Positions 1-7,287 are shown, counted from the first letter of the stretch. The stretch: DNA of 10,543 bases from Flavobacteriales bacterium (GCA_023145275.1 JAGLEB010000093.1:1-10543), one strand, 5' to 3'. Notes: generated from the letters alone by a model not told the origin. Numbers and translations: made by a program.

Positions 1-104
1 TAATGGCTAAAAGGAAAGACTAATATTTTTGTTGAATTTGATTTGTTTATAAGATTTTTTCTACTGCACTCAGTTATTATAAATAATAGCTTGATTTAAA
101 TAGA

Positions 105-131
105 AAAAGCTGCAGAATGTCTGCAGCTTTT
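105..131. terminator. Strong rho-independent hairpin, probably bidirectional
   Basis: A perfect 11-bp stem (AAAAGCTGCAG at 105-115, CTGCAGCTTTT at 121-131) closes a 5-base loop AATGT. The A-run on the left and T-run on the right let it work on both strands. Any plus-strand gene entering from the left must end by base 23, because all three frames have stops by then (1-3, 8-10, 21-23). The likeliest role is to terminate such an upstream gene outside the window. Confidence 0.8.
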
Positions 132-218
132 ACGCTCACAAAATTTAAATGAACGAACTTGATTATCTTTAATCTAAACTAGTGGTATGGTCATTATAAA
201 AATCTAATAAACATAATT

Positions 219-426
219 ATGAAATATATGAATATTACAACCATTCCTATATTCACTATTTTAATGATGATATCTTCTATTAAATCGTTCATAGCTCACA
301 GTATATTTGGTTAACGATACAATTAATTGGCAAATAAAGGGAAATTTGCAACTACACGAAGGTAAGAAAAATACTTCAAAACCTCAAGCTAATAATATTT
401 ATAATTTATTAGTTTTCAACAATTAG
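219..426 (+). pseudogene. Possible frameshifted small exported protein
   Basis: An ATG at 219 opens a 31-codon frame that starts MKYMNITTIPIF, has a hydrophobic core (about residues 9-18) and reaches SFIAHS, which resembles a signal peptide with a cleavage site. It stops at 312-314. The next frame is open from 295 to a TAG at 424-426 and encodes polar sequence (VYLVNDTINWQIKGNLQ, then a Lys/Asn-rich tail). One frameshift near 295-311 would join them into an exported protein of about 69 residues. That is a plausible remnant or sequencing error, but two chance open stretches in AT-rich DNA are also possible. I recognise no family. Confidence 0.28.
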
Positions 427-463
427 TAGATTTGGCCGTATTTTGTCAATGTGTTTTATGAGA

Positions 464-491
464 AAATATCAAATAATAACTGATGATATTT
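464..491 (-). terminator. Weak AT-rich hairpin downstream of acpH
   Basis: Eight-base perfect arms (AAATATCA at 464-471, TGATATTT at 484-491) enclose a 12-base loop, about 30 bases past the acpH stop. On the minus strand the stem is followed by TTTTCTC. The stem has one G-C pair, so it would be unstable. It is the only candidate for an acpH terminator I see before base 430. Confidence 0.3.
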
Positions 492-521
492 GTAGGAATG
501 GCACGGCTTGCTATTGAATTT

Positions 522-1103
522 TTATAAACTTATTTCACTTTTTGAAAATGAAATAACTTCAGGGAAGAACGATATGAAATCTTCTTCAAATAAATGGTAA
601 TCTTCTTCTAAATCGTGTATTGATGTTTCTAAATTAACGCCATATTTACTTCTGTTAGACACACCTTTTATAAATAGTTCAAGCTTGTCTAAAAATTGAT
701 AATTGTATAGCCAATTGTTCTTTTCCATATGATTTAAAGCAAATTTGAATTTTTCAGGGAGAAAAATTGATTGCTTATTAAGGACCGAATAAGAATGTTT
801 GGTAAAGTCTATTAACTCTGTACTATGGAATTTATTCCAGTTTTTGGCTAAAAAATGATCGTAAAATAAATCGGCAATTACAAAACGATATTTTCCATGC
901 TGTTCTGAAATTCTGAAAACAGTTTTTTTAAAAGTATCATGGCTGTCAGTAAAACTGTCAATCTTTCTGTGTAGTAAAACACCCTTCTGTATATTAATAG
1001 GCAAATGCTCATAATTTTTTCCTTTAATAAAATCACCAATCATATTACCCGTGAGTATTTCAGGATCGTTAAAAGAAAGAAATGCGTGAGCTAGGAAATT
1101 CAT
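522..1103 (-). CDS. acpH: ACP phosphodiesterase (AcpH family)
   Basis: Predicted cytoplasmic acyl carrier protein phosphodiesterase. The family removes the 4'-phosphopantetheine group from holo-ACP, giving apo-ACP, and so opposes holo-ACP synthase in fatty acid synthesis. The 193 residues match the length of E. coli AcpH, and family motifs appear in order: NFLAH (2-6), GNMIGDF (19-25), LHRKIDSFTD (44-53) and DLFYDHFLAKNW (78-89). The His and Asp residues H6, D24, H45, D49, D53, D78, D82 and H83 are the likely metal or catalytic set of this HD-related fold. The ATG at 1101-1103 begins the conserved MNFLAH motif directly, so the start is secure. No signal peptide or membrane segment is seen. 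It lies 76 bases downstream of the radical SAM gene on the same strand, but a long hairpin separates them. Family assignment is strong; activity is inferred. Confidence 0.9.
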   Translation of the reverse strand: MNFLAHAFLSFNDPEILTGNMIGDFIKGKNYEHLPINIQKGVLLHRKIDSFTDSHDTFKKTVFRISEQHGKYRFVIADLFYDHFLAKNWNKFHSTELIDFTKHSYSVLNKQSIFLPEKFKFALNHMEKNNWLYNYQFLDKLELFIKGVSNRSKYGVNLETSIHDLEEDYHLFEEDFISFFPEVISFSKSEISL

Positions 1104-1120
1104 ATGGAATCAATATAAAA

Positions 1121-1170
1121 TATTCACTCCGAAATATCTAAATTAATAGTAATAAATTTCAGAGTGAATA
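1121..1170 (-). terminator. Long hairpin between the radical SAM gene and acpH
   Basis: Fifteen-base arms (1121-1135 and 1156-1170) surround a 20-base loop. On the plus strand one position is a C/A mismatch. In minus-strand RNA the same position is a U-G wobble, so the stem is complete only in that direction. The stem lies 9 bases past the radical SAM stop and is followed on the minus strand by ATATTTTATATTG, a modest U-rich tail. It probably ends radical SAM transcripts, perhaps incompletely, since the acpH start is only 17 bases beyond it. Confidence 0.65.
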
Positions 1171-1179
1171 AGTATTGTA

Positions 1180-2565
1180 TTAAATATTAGATAAATGTAA
1201 TTCGAAACTGCCATTGTTTTCTAAAGAAACATAACTATTACTTATATCTTTTGATGAATTTGTATTATTTCTATTTAAATATTCTTCAAAGAAAAATTCT
1301 TTTTCTCCAAATGCAGGTTTCAATTCATCAATCCATATAGCTTTCTCATCATATTCTGCAAAGAAAGGTTTTCCAACCCAATCAGGATTTCGCCCTTGAA
1401 CAAATAGTAGGTTGAAGTATTTTTTACCCAATATTTCAACAACTCCTAAAACTTGTATTTTTCCAGGGTTTGATGACATGCTAGGTCCCTTCACTGTTCT
1501 AACAACTCCACTAACTTTTTTGTATGCTTCTCTAAATATATCCCAAGCTTCAACAAGTGGAACAGAAAAATAATCTTGAGCACCAGTATCTCTAGCTAGA
1601 AACATATAGTAAGGAATCATGCCTAGGTCTACTTGCTTGCGCCACATAGTAGCCCAAACATTTGCGTCCGCATTGATATGTCTCATTACTGGTGACTGCG
1701 TTCTAATAATAGCTCCAGTTTTCTGAACTGCTTTAATAGCATCTTTTACAGCTTGTGTTTTTAACTCTGCATGATGATTGATATGGGCCATAAACGAAAC
1801 GTGAATACCACTATCAACAACTTTTTTAATAGTTTCTAATAATTCAGGAGCATCTTCGTCTAAGGTGTATCTATATGGCCAATAAGATAAAGATTTTGTC
1901 CCAATTCTAATTGTTTTTAGATTTGGAATATCTGCATCTAATAGGGCATCAATGTATGTTTTGAAAATCTTAGATTTCATAACCATCGGATCTCCACCAG
2001 TGAATAGTATGTCAGAAATTTCGCTATGAGCTTTTAAATATTCTATGACCAAATCTATTTCTTTCATAGCAAACTTCATCTCATCCATTTGAGTGAATTG
2101 TGGCCAACGAAAACAGAAAGTACAATATGCATGACAGGTCTGACCTTGCTGTGGAAAAAACAACATGGTTTCTCTGTACTTGTGTTGTACACCAGGCAAT
2201 TTTATTCCATTCACTTCAGGTACATTACTTGTCTGGCCTGCTGGTGCAGGGTTAAGTTGTAATCGTATAGAATCAGTTAGCTTCTTAATTTCATCTTTGC
2301 TAGCTCCATTTCTAAATAAATTAGCCACTTCGTCATAATGCTTATTGCTAAGCATTTCTTTTTGAGGAAATGTGAGTATGTATATTGGATCTGTACTGTA
2401 ATTATCCCAATCAATAAGTTCGTCTACTACATAGTTGTTTACCTTGAAAGGTAAGACCGAACCCACGACATCAATTACAAACTTTTCCTCCTCAGATAAT
2501 AGATTCATTTGAGGAATTTTTTTGTAATTGTGATTGGAATATGACTTAAATTTAACCTGACCCAT
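1180..2565 (-). CDS. Lysine 2,3-aminomutase-like (KamA family) radical SAM enzyme, substrate unknown
   Basis: Radical SAM enzyme of 461 residues related to PLP-dependent lysine 2,3-aminomutase (LAM). It should bind a [4Fe-4S] cluster and SAM through C144, C148 and C151 (CHAYCTFC) with a GGDP segment at 190-193. R153, two residues after the last cluster cysteine, matches the LAM arginine that holds the substrate carboxylate. K369 (NPGK) is the likely PLP lysine, replacing the usual PGGGGK setting. By eye the two LAM aspartates that grip the lysine side chain are not kept: R325 occupies the first site, and a two-residue insertion (GPSMSSNPGK) covers the second. The protein has only these three cysteines, so the LAM interface zinc site is absent. 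True substrate and reaction are therefore uncertain; amino acid aminomutase chemistry is the best guess. No ablB-type acetyltransferase lies beside it. ATG at 2563-2565; no signal peptide. Confidence 0.85.
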   Translation of the reverse strand: MGQVKFKSYSNHNYKKIPQMNLLSEEEKFVIDVVGSVLPFKVNNYVVDELIDWDNYSTDPIYILTFPQKEMLSNKHYDEVANLFRNGASKDEIKKLTDSIRLQLNPAPAGQTSNVPEVNGIKLPGVQHKYRETMLFFPQQGQTCHAYCTFCFRWPQFTQMDEMKFAMKEIDLVIEYLKAHSEISDILFTGGDPMVMKSKIFKTYIDALLDADIPNLKTIRIGTKSLSYWPYRYTLDEDAPELLETIKKVVDSGIHVSFMAHINHHAELKTQAVKDAIKAVQKTGAIIRTQSPVMRHINADANVWATMWRKQVDLGMIPYYMFLARDTGAQDYFSVPLVEAWDIFREAYKKVSGVVRTVKGPSMSSNPGKIQVLGVVEILGKKYFNLLFVQGRNPDWVGKPFFAEYDEKAIWIDELKPAFGEKEFFFEEYLNRNNTNSSKDISNSYVSLENNGSFELHLSNI

Positions 2566-2681
2566 ATTGAAAGAAACTAATTTATTAAAAAACGATTATA
2601 ATTATTATATGGTAATAAAACCAAAACTCTGAAAAAATAATAAGCTAGTATTTACACTTAAACTCACTATTTTAGAGCGTG

Positions 2682-2689
2682 CAAAAGTA
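2682..2689 (-). promoter_or_regulatory. Candidate -7 box for the radical SAM gene
   Basis: On the minus strand this reads TACTTTTG, an exact match to the Bacteroidota -7 consensus TAnnTTTG. It lies about 115 bases upstream of the radical SAM start. No TTG is found 17-23 bases upstream, so this is only half a promoter match. Confidence 0.3.
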
Positions 2690-2700
2690 TAAAAAAATTA

Positions 2701-2733
2701 TTGAAATATATTTGCTATGATTTGATATCTTTA
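2701..2733 (+). promoter_or_regulatory. Candidate promoter for the M1 peptidase gene
   Basis: TTG at 2701-2703 is followed after 22 bases by TATCTTTA at 2726-2733, one base off the Bacteroidota pattern TTG-N17-23-TAnnTTTG. The leader to the ATG at 2818 would be about 75-80 bases. An alternative exact -7 box, TATATTTG at 2707-2714, has no TTG at the right distance. Confidence 0.4.
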
Positions 2734-2817
2734 GACTGTGTATAATTTACAAAATTTCATTAATATCGCAAAAGATATATGTGTCTGTTTTTTAAAATAA
2801 TTAACTATTTATTTAGG

Positions 2818-5133
2818 ATGAAAAATAATATAAGTTATCATTCGCTGATTTCGTTCGTAATTGTCTTATTCTTAAGTGTTCAAGTTAAAGCACAGGAGAA
2901 AAATTATGATGTAAATGCTTTTGAGTCTATAGACGAATTGCTGCCAACTGCTAATTTATATAGGTCGGCTTCGGGTGTTCCAGGTCCTAAATACTATCAA
3001 CAGAAGGCTGATTATAGAATAAAGGTGAGTTTAGATGAAGAAAAGAATCAAATCCACGGGGAAGAGTCTGTTGTATATAAGAACAATTCGCCTGATAAGC
3101 TGACTTATATTTGGATTCAACTTGATCAGAATATTAGAAAAAAAAATAGTTTCAGTAAAAAAATTAAAACTAGTTCGATAGGTGATGCAATGTCATTAGG
3201 TACATACGAAAACTCTTATGCAAGTCCTTTCGATGGGGGATATAAAATACAAGAGGTAAAAGATTCGAAAGGTAGAGATCTAAAGTATGTGATAAATAAT
3301 ACTATGATGAGAATTGATTTGCCAAAAGCTATAAGTTCTGGAGAATCATTTTCATTTAATATAAAATGGTGGTATAATATAAATAACTATTTGTCGCAGC
3401 GTGGTAGATCAGGTTACGAACCTTTTGATGATGGGAATAACCTTTATGTTATTGCGCAATGGTTTCCACGTATGGCCGTGTACAACGATAGAGAAGGGTG
3501 GCAGACAAATCAGTTTGTCGGAGCAGGAGAGTTTGCTTTAGTTTTTGGCGATTATGATGTAAAAATTACTGTACCTGCCGATCATATCGTTGGTGCTACT
3601 GGCGAATTGCAAAATACGTCGTCAATGCTGAGCTCAGAACAGAAAAAAAGATTAAATAAAGCAAAAAAGAACTATGATGTCCCAGTGATAATTCATACTC
3701 AACAAGAGGCTGAAGAAGCTGAGAAACACAGAAGTGATAAAACAAAAACATGGCATTTTAAAGCAAAAAATGTTAGAGATTTCGCTTTTTCAAGTTCTAG
3801 AAAATTTATATGGGATGCAATGGCTGTTAAATTAAATGATAAAACAGTTATGGCTATGTCTTATTATCCAAAAGAAGGTAATCCGCTGTGGGAGAAATAC
3901 TCTACTAGAGCTGTTGCACATACTTTGCGAACATATTCTAAATATACGTTCGATTACCCTTACTCTAAGGCTATATCTGTAAATGCGAAGGATCAAGGAA
4001 TGGAATACCCTATGATTTGTTGGAATTTCGGAAGACCAGAAGAAGATGGTACTTATCCAAAATGGGTAAAATATGGAATGATTGGGGTTATTATACATGA
4101 GGTTGGACACAATTATTTTCCGATGATTGTAAATTCCGATGAAAGAAAGTATGCTTGGATGGACGAGGGTTTAAATTCATACCTAGAGTTTGTAACTGAG
4201 CAAGAGTGGGAGAAGGGTTTCCCTTCACGTAAAGGACATGCTAGTAATATTGTCCATTTTATGAAGGGCGATGCTACAAATAAAGCTACAATGATGACTA
4301 GGTCTGATTATGCTACTTCTTATCATGCCAATAATTACGACAAGCCTGCAACAGCTCTAAACATTCTTAGAGAAACGGTTGTGGGAAGAGAGTTGTTTGA
4401 CTTTGCATTTAAAGAATATGCAAATCGTTGGAAATTTAAACATCCTACACCTGCTGATTTTTTTAGAACTATAGAGGATGCCTCTGGTATGGATTTAGGT
4501 TGGTTTTGGAGAGGTTGGTTTTACTCTAATAATAACCTTGATTTGGAATTGGCCTCTGTGAAGGAGATAAAGATAAATAATCAGAATCCTAACGAGCAGA
4601 ATGAATTCGTGAGAAATCAAGAAGTTTTTGATAATATAACTGATTTACATAATAAGCAAGCTGGCATCAGAACATATATTGAAAAAGATACAGTAGCATT
4701 AGATTTCTATAATACCTATGATGAATATGCAGTTACTGAAAGCGATAAAAATGAATACGAGTATATGCAAACTCAGTCAGACGATGGAGAGCAGAAAGCT
4801 ATGAAAGACAATAATTATTTCTATCAGTTGAATATTAAGAATAATGGAGAATTGATAATGCCAATTTTACTACACTTTACTTTTGAGGATGGTACAGAGT
4901 TAGATGAAAATATACCAGCACAAGTATGGAGATTTAATCAGAAGGAAGTGAAGAAAGTATTCTATTTCGAGAAAAAATTGAAATCTATCGAAATAGATAA
5001 ATATCAAGAAACTTCGGATATAAATATTGAAAATAACTCATGGCCACAGAAGTCTAGTAAATCTAGATTCGAAGTATTTAAACAAACAATTAGGCCATAC
5101 TCTAATGAAATGCAGGATGCCGCAAATAATTAG
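2818..5133 (+). CDS. Exported M1-family zinc metallopeptidase (gluzincin aminopeptidase type)
   Basis: Predicted zinc metallopeptidase acting in the periplasm or at the cell surface. I chose the ATG at 2818 (771 residues) rather than an in-frame ATG at 2779, because it starts a standard signal peptide: MKNN, a hydrophobic core, then VKA/QEK with cleavage after residue 25. Numbering from this start, the zinc site is HEVGH (427-431) with E450 as third ligand, giving HExxH-x18-E. GMEYP (394-398) occupies the place of the GxMEN substrate motif of classical M1 aminopeptidases. Y507 in NYDKPATALNIL is the probable transition-state tyrosine. The catalytic part runs to GWFWRGW near residue 570. A beta-rich C-terminal part of about 200 residues follows, without a T9SS sorting signal. 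The gene ends in tandem stops (TAG TGA) and appears monocistronic. Peptide specificity cannot be read from sequence. Confidence 0.92.
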   Translation: MKNNISYHSLISFVIVLFLSVQVKAQEKNYDVNAFESIDELLPTANLYRSASGVPGPKYYQQKADYRIKVSLDEEKNQIHGEESVVYKNNSPDKLTYIWIQLDQNIRKKNSFSKKIKTSSIGDAMSLGTYENSYASPFDGGYKIQEVKDSKGRDLKYVINNTMMRIDLPKAISSGESFSFNIKWWYNINNYLSQRGRSGYEPFDDGNNLYVIAQWFPRMAVYNDREGWQTNQFVGAGEFALVFGDYDVKITVPADHIVGATGELQNTSSMLSSEQKKRLNKAKKNYDVPVIIHTQQEAEEAEKHRSDKTKTWHFKAKNVRDFAFSSSRKFIWDAMAVKLNDKTVMAMSYYPKEGNPLWEKYSTRAVAHTLRTYSKYTFDYPYSKAISVNAKDQGMEYPMICWNFGRPEEDGTYPKWVKYGMIGVIIHEVGHNYFPMIVNSDERKYAWMDEGLNSYLEFVTEQEWEKGFPSRKGHASNIVHFMKGDATNKATMMTRSDYATSYHANNYDKPATALNILRETVVGRELFDFAFKEYANRWKFKHPTPADFFRTIEDASGMDLGWFWRGWFYSNNNLDLELASVKEIKINNQNPNEQNEFVRNQEVFDNITDLHNKQAGIRTYIEKDTVALDFYNTYDEYAVTESDKNEYEYMQTQSDDGEQKAMKDNNYFYQLNIKNNGELIMPILLHFTFEDGTELDENIPAQVWRFNQKEVKKVFYFEKKLKSIEIDKYQETSDINIENNSWPQKSSKSRFEVFKQTIRPYSNEMQDAANN

Positions 5134-5141
5134 TGACTCAT

Positions 5142-5160
5142 AGAAAGCTATCTGCTTTTT
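5142..5160 (+). terminator. Weak possible terminator after the M1 gene
   Basis: AGAAAGC and GCTTTTT can pair over 7 positions (one G-U) around the loop TATCT, starting 8 bases past the stop codon. The T-run is inside the stem and is followed by ACGG, so termination here would be inefficient. Confidence 0.25.
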
Positions 5161-5403
5161 ACGGTGGCTATAAAAAAAACTTTTAGGTCGATATGAGTGA
5201 CGGTTTAGTAATTATGAGTTCAATATTATGGTTGTACTACGAATATTAGTGGAAATAGTAAATAAATATTCAAAATACAAAAGTAGAAACTAAGTTAAGA
5301 GATAGCTTAAGTGCTAATAACCTTATCGCCTATAACCTTTTAACCCAATATAATAATAGAGAACCTCTTTTGATAAATATCTATATGAAACTAATTACTG
5401 ACC

Positions 5404-5423
5404 TAAGAACAATAATGTTCTTA
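5404..5423. other. Perfect 8-bp hairpin in the long gap
   Basis: TAAGAACA (5404-5411) and TGTTCTTA (5416-5423) flank ATAA. The stem has no strong U-tract on either side, so an operator or RNA stem is as likely as a terminator. Confidence 0.35.
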
Positions 5424-5519
5424 ATCTAATACTACTAAACTTCCCACACATTTGAAATTTCAGTCATTAATTTGTTGGGACTATTAATCCAAATTGCTTT
5501 CGTATTATTAGGTGTCTAA

Positions 5520-5552
5520 TATTACGTTGATGCCTAGTTTACATACGTAATA
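5520..5552. repeat. Inverted repeat TATTACGT/ACGTAATA upstream of the lipoprotein gene
   Basis: Perfect 8-base arms at 5520-5527 and 5545-5552 are separated by 17 bases. Further pairing of GTG (5512-5514) with CAC (5553-5555) is possible across a 5-base bulge. The centre lies about 150 bases before the lipoprotein start and about 85 before its -33 box, so it could bind a dimeric regulator. It may also be chance. Confidence 0.3.
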
Positions 5553-5618
5553 CACACTTAAACAGTGGGTTCGAAATATAGATAGATAATTATAAGAATT
5601 ATTATGGTAAGAAAAACC

Positions 5619-5649
5619 TTGTATTTGTGTGGGGATATGCCTACATTTA
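5619..5649 (+). promoter_or_regulatory. Candidate promoter for the lipoprotein gene
   Basis: TTG at 5619-5621, a 20-base spacer, then TACATTTA at 5642-5649, one base off TAnnTTTG. Transcription would start near 5655, giving a leader of about 30 bases to the ATG at 5685. The spacing fits the known Bacteroidota promoter well. Confidence 0.55.
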
Positions 5650-5684
5650 CTTAATACCTTACAATAAAATATAATTATTAAACT

Positions 5685-7151
5685 ATGAGGAATTTAAAAA
5701 GTATAGTAACATCCCTTGTTGCTACAGTTTTTGTTCTTGTGTTTTCATCGTGCGAAAAACATTCTGAATTAGTATCTCAAGATGTATCTTTCAACGTGAA
5801 AAACATAACTGACAATCTAAAAAAAGGATCTATAACTCCTGATAATCCAACAAATTTTCCAGTTTGTTCTGAAGAATCTCCTGCATATGTTATTGCGCAG
5901 ATAAGTACAAGTGAAGATGGTTCGAACCCTGTTGAATATACATTAAACGTGTTGCAAAATTTAGAGGATGGAACACAAACGCAGGTGGTTAAGTTAGATC
6001 CAGGTAATTATTACTTAACAAGTTTCTTGGTATATGATGAGAATGAAAATCTAATCTGGGCTTCGCCTGAAGAAGGTTCTACTTATGACGAACTATGGAA
6101 TCTTGATGGTGTTACAAAAAAGTTTGAAGTTACAGCCTTCGAAAAGCACAAAGTGGACATAGATGTTGTGTGTTGGGATTCATATACTTATAAAGAATTT
6201 GGATTTGCGTGGTTTAGTTTTGATAAAATAAAAATAAAAGCATTGTGTTTCTTTGGTGATGTATGCATGGAAGATCATGTATTTTGGCATAGTGGAAATT
6301 CGCCGTATGCTAGTCAGTTAAGTTACCAAGGGTATGATTTTCCTGCAATTTTTAAAGTAGTAATTTCTGCAGGAGATGTGATAATTAACGATGAAGAATT
6401 TAACTCAAACTTAGAGTGGTTTGGAGAAGGTAAGCCTTTATGTATTGAGTTCCCTGATTATGTAGGACAGGATGATGACTATAAGTTTGAGATATTTTTA
6501 ATGATGCCTGATGGTAATTATTCTGAAGATGCAATATTTACTGAAGAGTTTAGTGCCGAAGGCGATCAATCAGATATTTTGGGAGATGACGGTATTTATG
6601 ACTTCGTTTGGGGCGATTGTGTCGAGCCTCCATCACCTCCATCTGATGTTTGTGAGACTGCCTTTGCAAAGTATGATGTAGAATGGCAAGATGATATTAC
6701 ACATGGTACAGGCTATGTATTTACTTCTAAAGCAAGTGATAATCCAGATGATTACCAAACTTTAGATATAAGTAAACGTTGGGGATGGTCAGGTAATTTT
6801 GAAATGAATGACCCTGGAGAATTAGTTGTTCCATTATGGGCTGGAGCAGGTAAGAATGATACATCTAAAGGTACATTGGTTGGAAATGTTGTTTACAAAA
6901 AAGAAAATGGTGTTATTACCGTAAGCTATAATCTTGATAATGGATATACATTAAGTGAAGCTCATACTTATGCTGGTGATGTAGCACCAACAAAAGCTGC
7001 TCCTGGTAAATATAATTATAAGACCGAAGATCCTGATTCTCCAAGCTCGCATACTTTCACTTTAGATGAGTCTGATAATAATGTAACTTGGTTTATTTCT
7101 CATGCAACTGTGTGTGGCGATTTTCCAGAAAAGAAAAAAGACAAAAAGTAA
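5685..7151 (+). CDS. Modular lipoprotein of unknown function
   Basis: Predicted lipoprotein of 488 residues. The first 22 form a type II signal peptide (MRNLK, hydrophobic core, VFSS) and C23 is the lipidated cysteine. The following EKHSEL does not clearly match known Bacteroidota surface-export signals, so its side of the outer membrane is open. The mature part has eight cysteines that seem to bound modules: a beta-rich first module (C61 to C163, with DPGNYYLTSFLVYDENENLI), a middle part (C188, C194, C253, C312), a Pro-rich linker (EPPSPPSD, 314-321), and a last module (C323 to C477). The last module has the order ETAFA, RWGW (365-368), WAGAG (385-389), SKGTLVG (394-400), GYTLSEAH (420-427), APGKY (439-443), HATVCG (473-478). 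I recall this pattern from secreted Bacteroidota proteins but know no assigned function. It ends KKKDKK. It has its own promoter and terminator. Function unknown. Confidence 0.88.
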   Translation: MRNLKSIVTSLVATVFVLVFSSCEKHSELVSQDVSFNVKNITDNLKKGSITPDNPTNFPVCSEESPAYVIAQISTSEDGSNPVEYTLNVLQNLEDGTQTQVVKLDPGNYYLTSFLVYDENENLIWASPEEGSTYDELWNLDGVTKKFEVTAFEKHKVDIDVVCWDSYTYKEFGFAWFSFDKIKIKALCFFGDVCMEDHVFWHSGNSPYASQLSYQGYDFPAIFKVVISAGDVIINDEEFNSNLEWFGEGKPLCIEFPDYVGQDDDYKFEIFLMMPDGNYSEDAIFTEEFSAEGDQSDILGDDGIYDFVWGDCVEPPSPPSDVCETAFAKYDVEWQDDITHGTGYVFTSKASDNPDDYQTLDISKRWGWSGNFEMNDPGELVVPLWAGAGKNDTSKGTLVGNVVYKKENGVITVSYNLDNGYTLSEAHTYAGDVAPTKAAPGKYNYKTEDPDSPSSHTFTLDESDNNVTWFISHATVCGDFPEKKKDKK

Positions 7152-7173
7152 ACATGTTTTTAGTTAGTTTAAA

Positions 7174-7204
7174 AAATAAAGCTCGATTTCGTCGGGCTTT
7201 ATTT
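7174..7204 (+). terminator. Rho-independent terminator of the lipoprotein gene
   Basis: AAATAAAGCTCGA (7174-7186) pairs with TCGGGCTTTATTT (7192-7204) over 13 positions, one a wobble, around the loop TTTCG. The stem begins 22 bases past the stop codon and ends in a T-rich tail (TTTATTTGTTTG). The A-rich left side could also support leftward termination, but no leftward gene ends here. Confidence 0.85.
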
Positions 7205-7233
7205 GTTTGACAAATCTTATGTTTAAATATGAT

Positions 7234-7264
7234 TTGGAGTAGCTTTAATTCTTCACTACCTTTG
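7234..7264 (+). promoter_or_regulatory. Promoter of the AhpD-like gene
   Basis: TTG at 7234-7236, exactly 20 bases of spacer, then TACCTTTG at 7257-7264, a full match to TTG-N17-23-TAnnTTTG. The start of transcription would be near 7270, leaving a short A-rich leader of about 17 bases before the ATG at 7288. This is the clearest promoter in the window. Confidence 0.7.
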
Positions 7265-7287
7265 TTCTTTAAATAAAAATAATAAAA

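Larger units (their letters stand above)
132..521. other. Gene-poor stretch between terminator and acpH
   Basis: About 390 bases without a convincing intact gene. It holds the possible decayed exported gene at 219-426 and a weak AT-rich hairpin at 464-491 that may end acpH transcripts. Stops are frequent in the remaining frames, and I see no tRNA fold, tandem repeat or mobile-element end. Confidence 0.5.
5134..5684. other. 551-base gap with hairpins, no gene recognised
   Basis: All frames are broken by frequent stops. The longest ATG-led frame noticed (5193, 18 codons) looks like chance. Contents: a weak hairpin right after the M1 stop (5142-5160), a perfect 8-bp stem with a 4-base loop (5404-5423), an 8-bp inverted repeat around a 17-base loop (5520-5552), and the lipoprotein promoter (5619-5649). 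Space remains for an untranslated RNA, but nothing matches an RNA family I know. Confidence 0.5.

Noticed and set aside
499..512. TGGCACG..TTGCT resembling a sigma-54 promoter
   Set aside because: The gap between the GG and GC elements is 8 bases, not the required 10, and it points into the 3' end of acpH on the opposite strand.
2779..2817. In-frame upstream ATG for the M1 gene adding 13 residues (MCLFFKIINYLFR)
   Set aside because: The downstream ATG at 2818 begins a textbook signal peptide; the extension would place a second hydrophobic stretch before it and shorten the leader after the candidate promoter.
3832..4110. 92-codon open frame on the minus strand
   Set aside because: It lies wholly inside the M1 coding sequence, opposite its conserved zinc-site region, and its translation resembles no family.
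5133..5201. Inverted repeat GTGACTCATA / TATGAGTGAC
   Set aside because: Two of ten positions mismatch and the loop is about 49 bases, so it is probably chance.
5193..5249. 18-codon ATG-led frame after the M1 gene
   Set aside because: Too short, no clear start signals, and the composition is what AT-rich noncoding DNA gives by chance.
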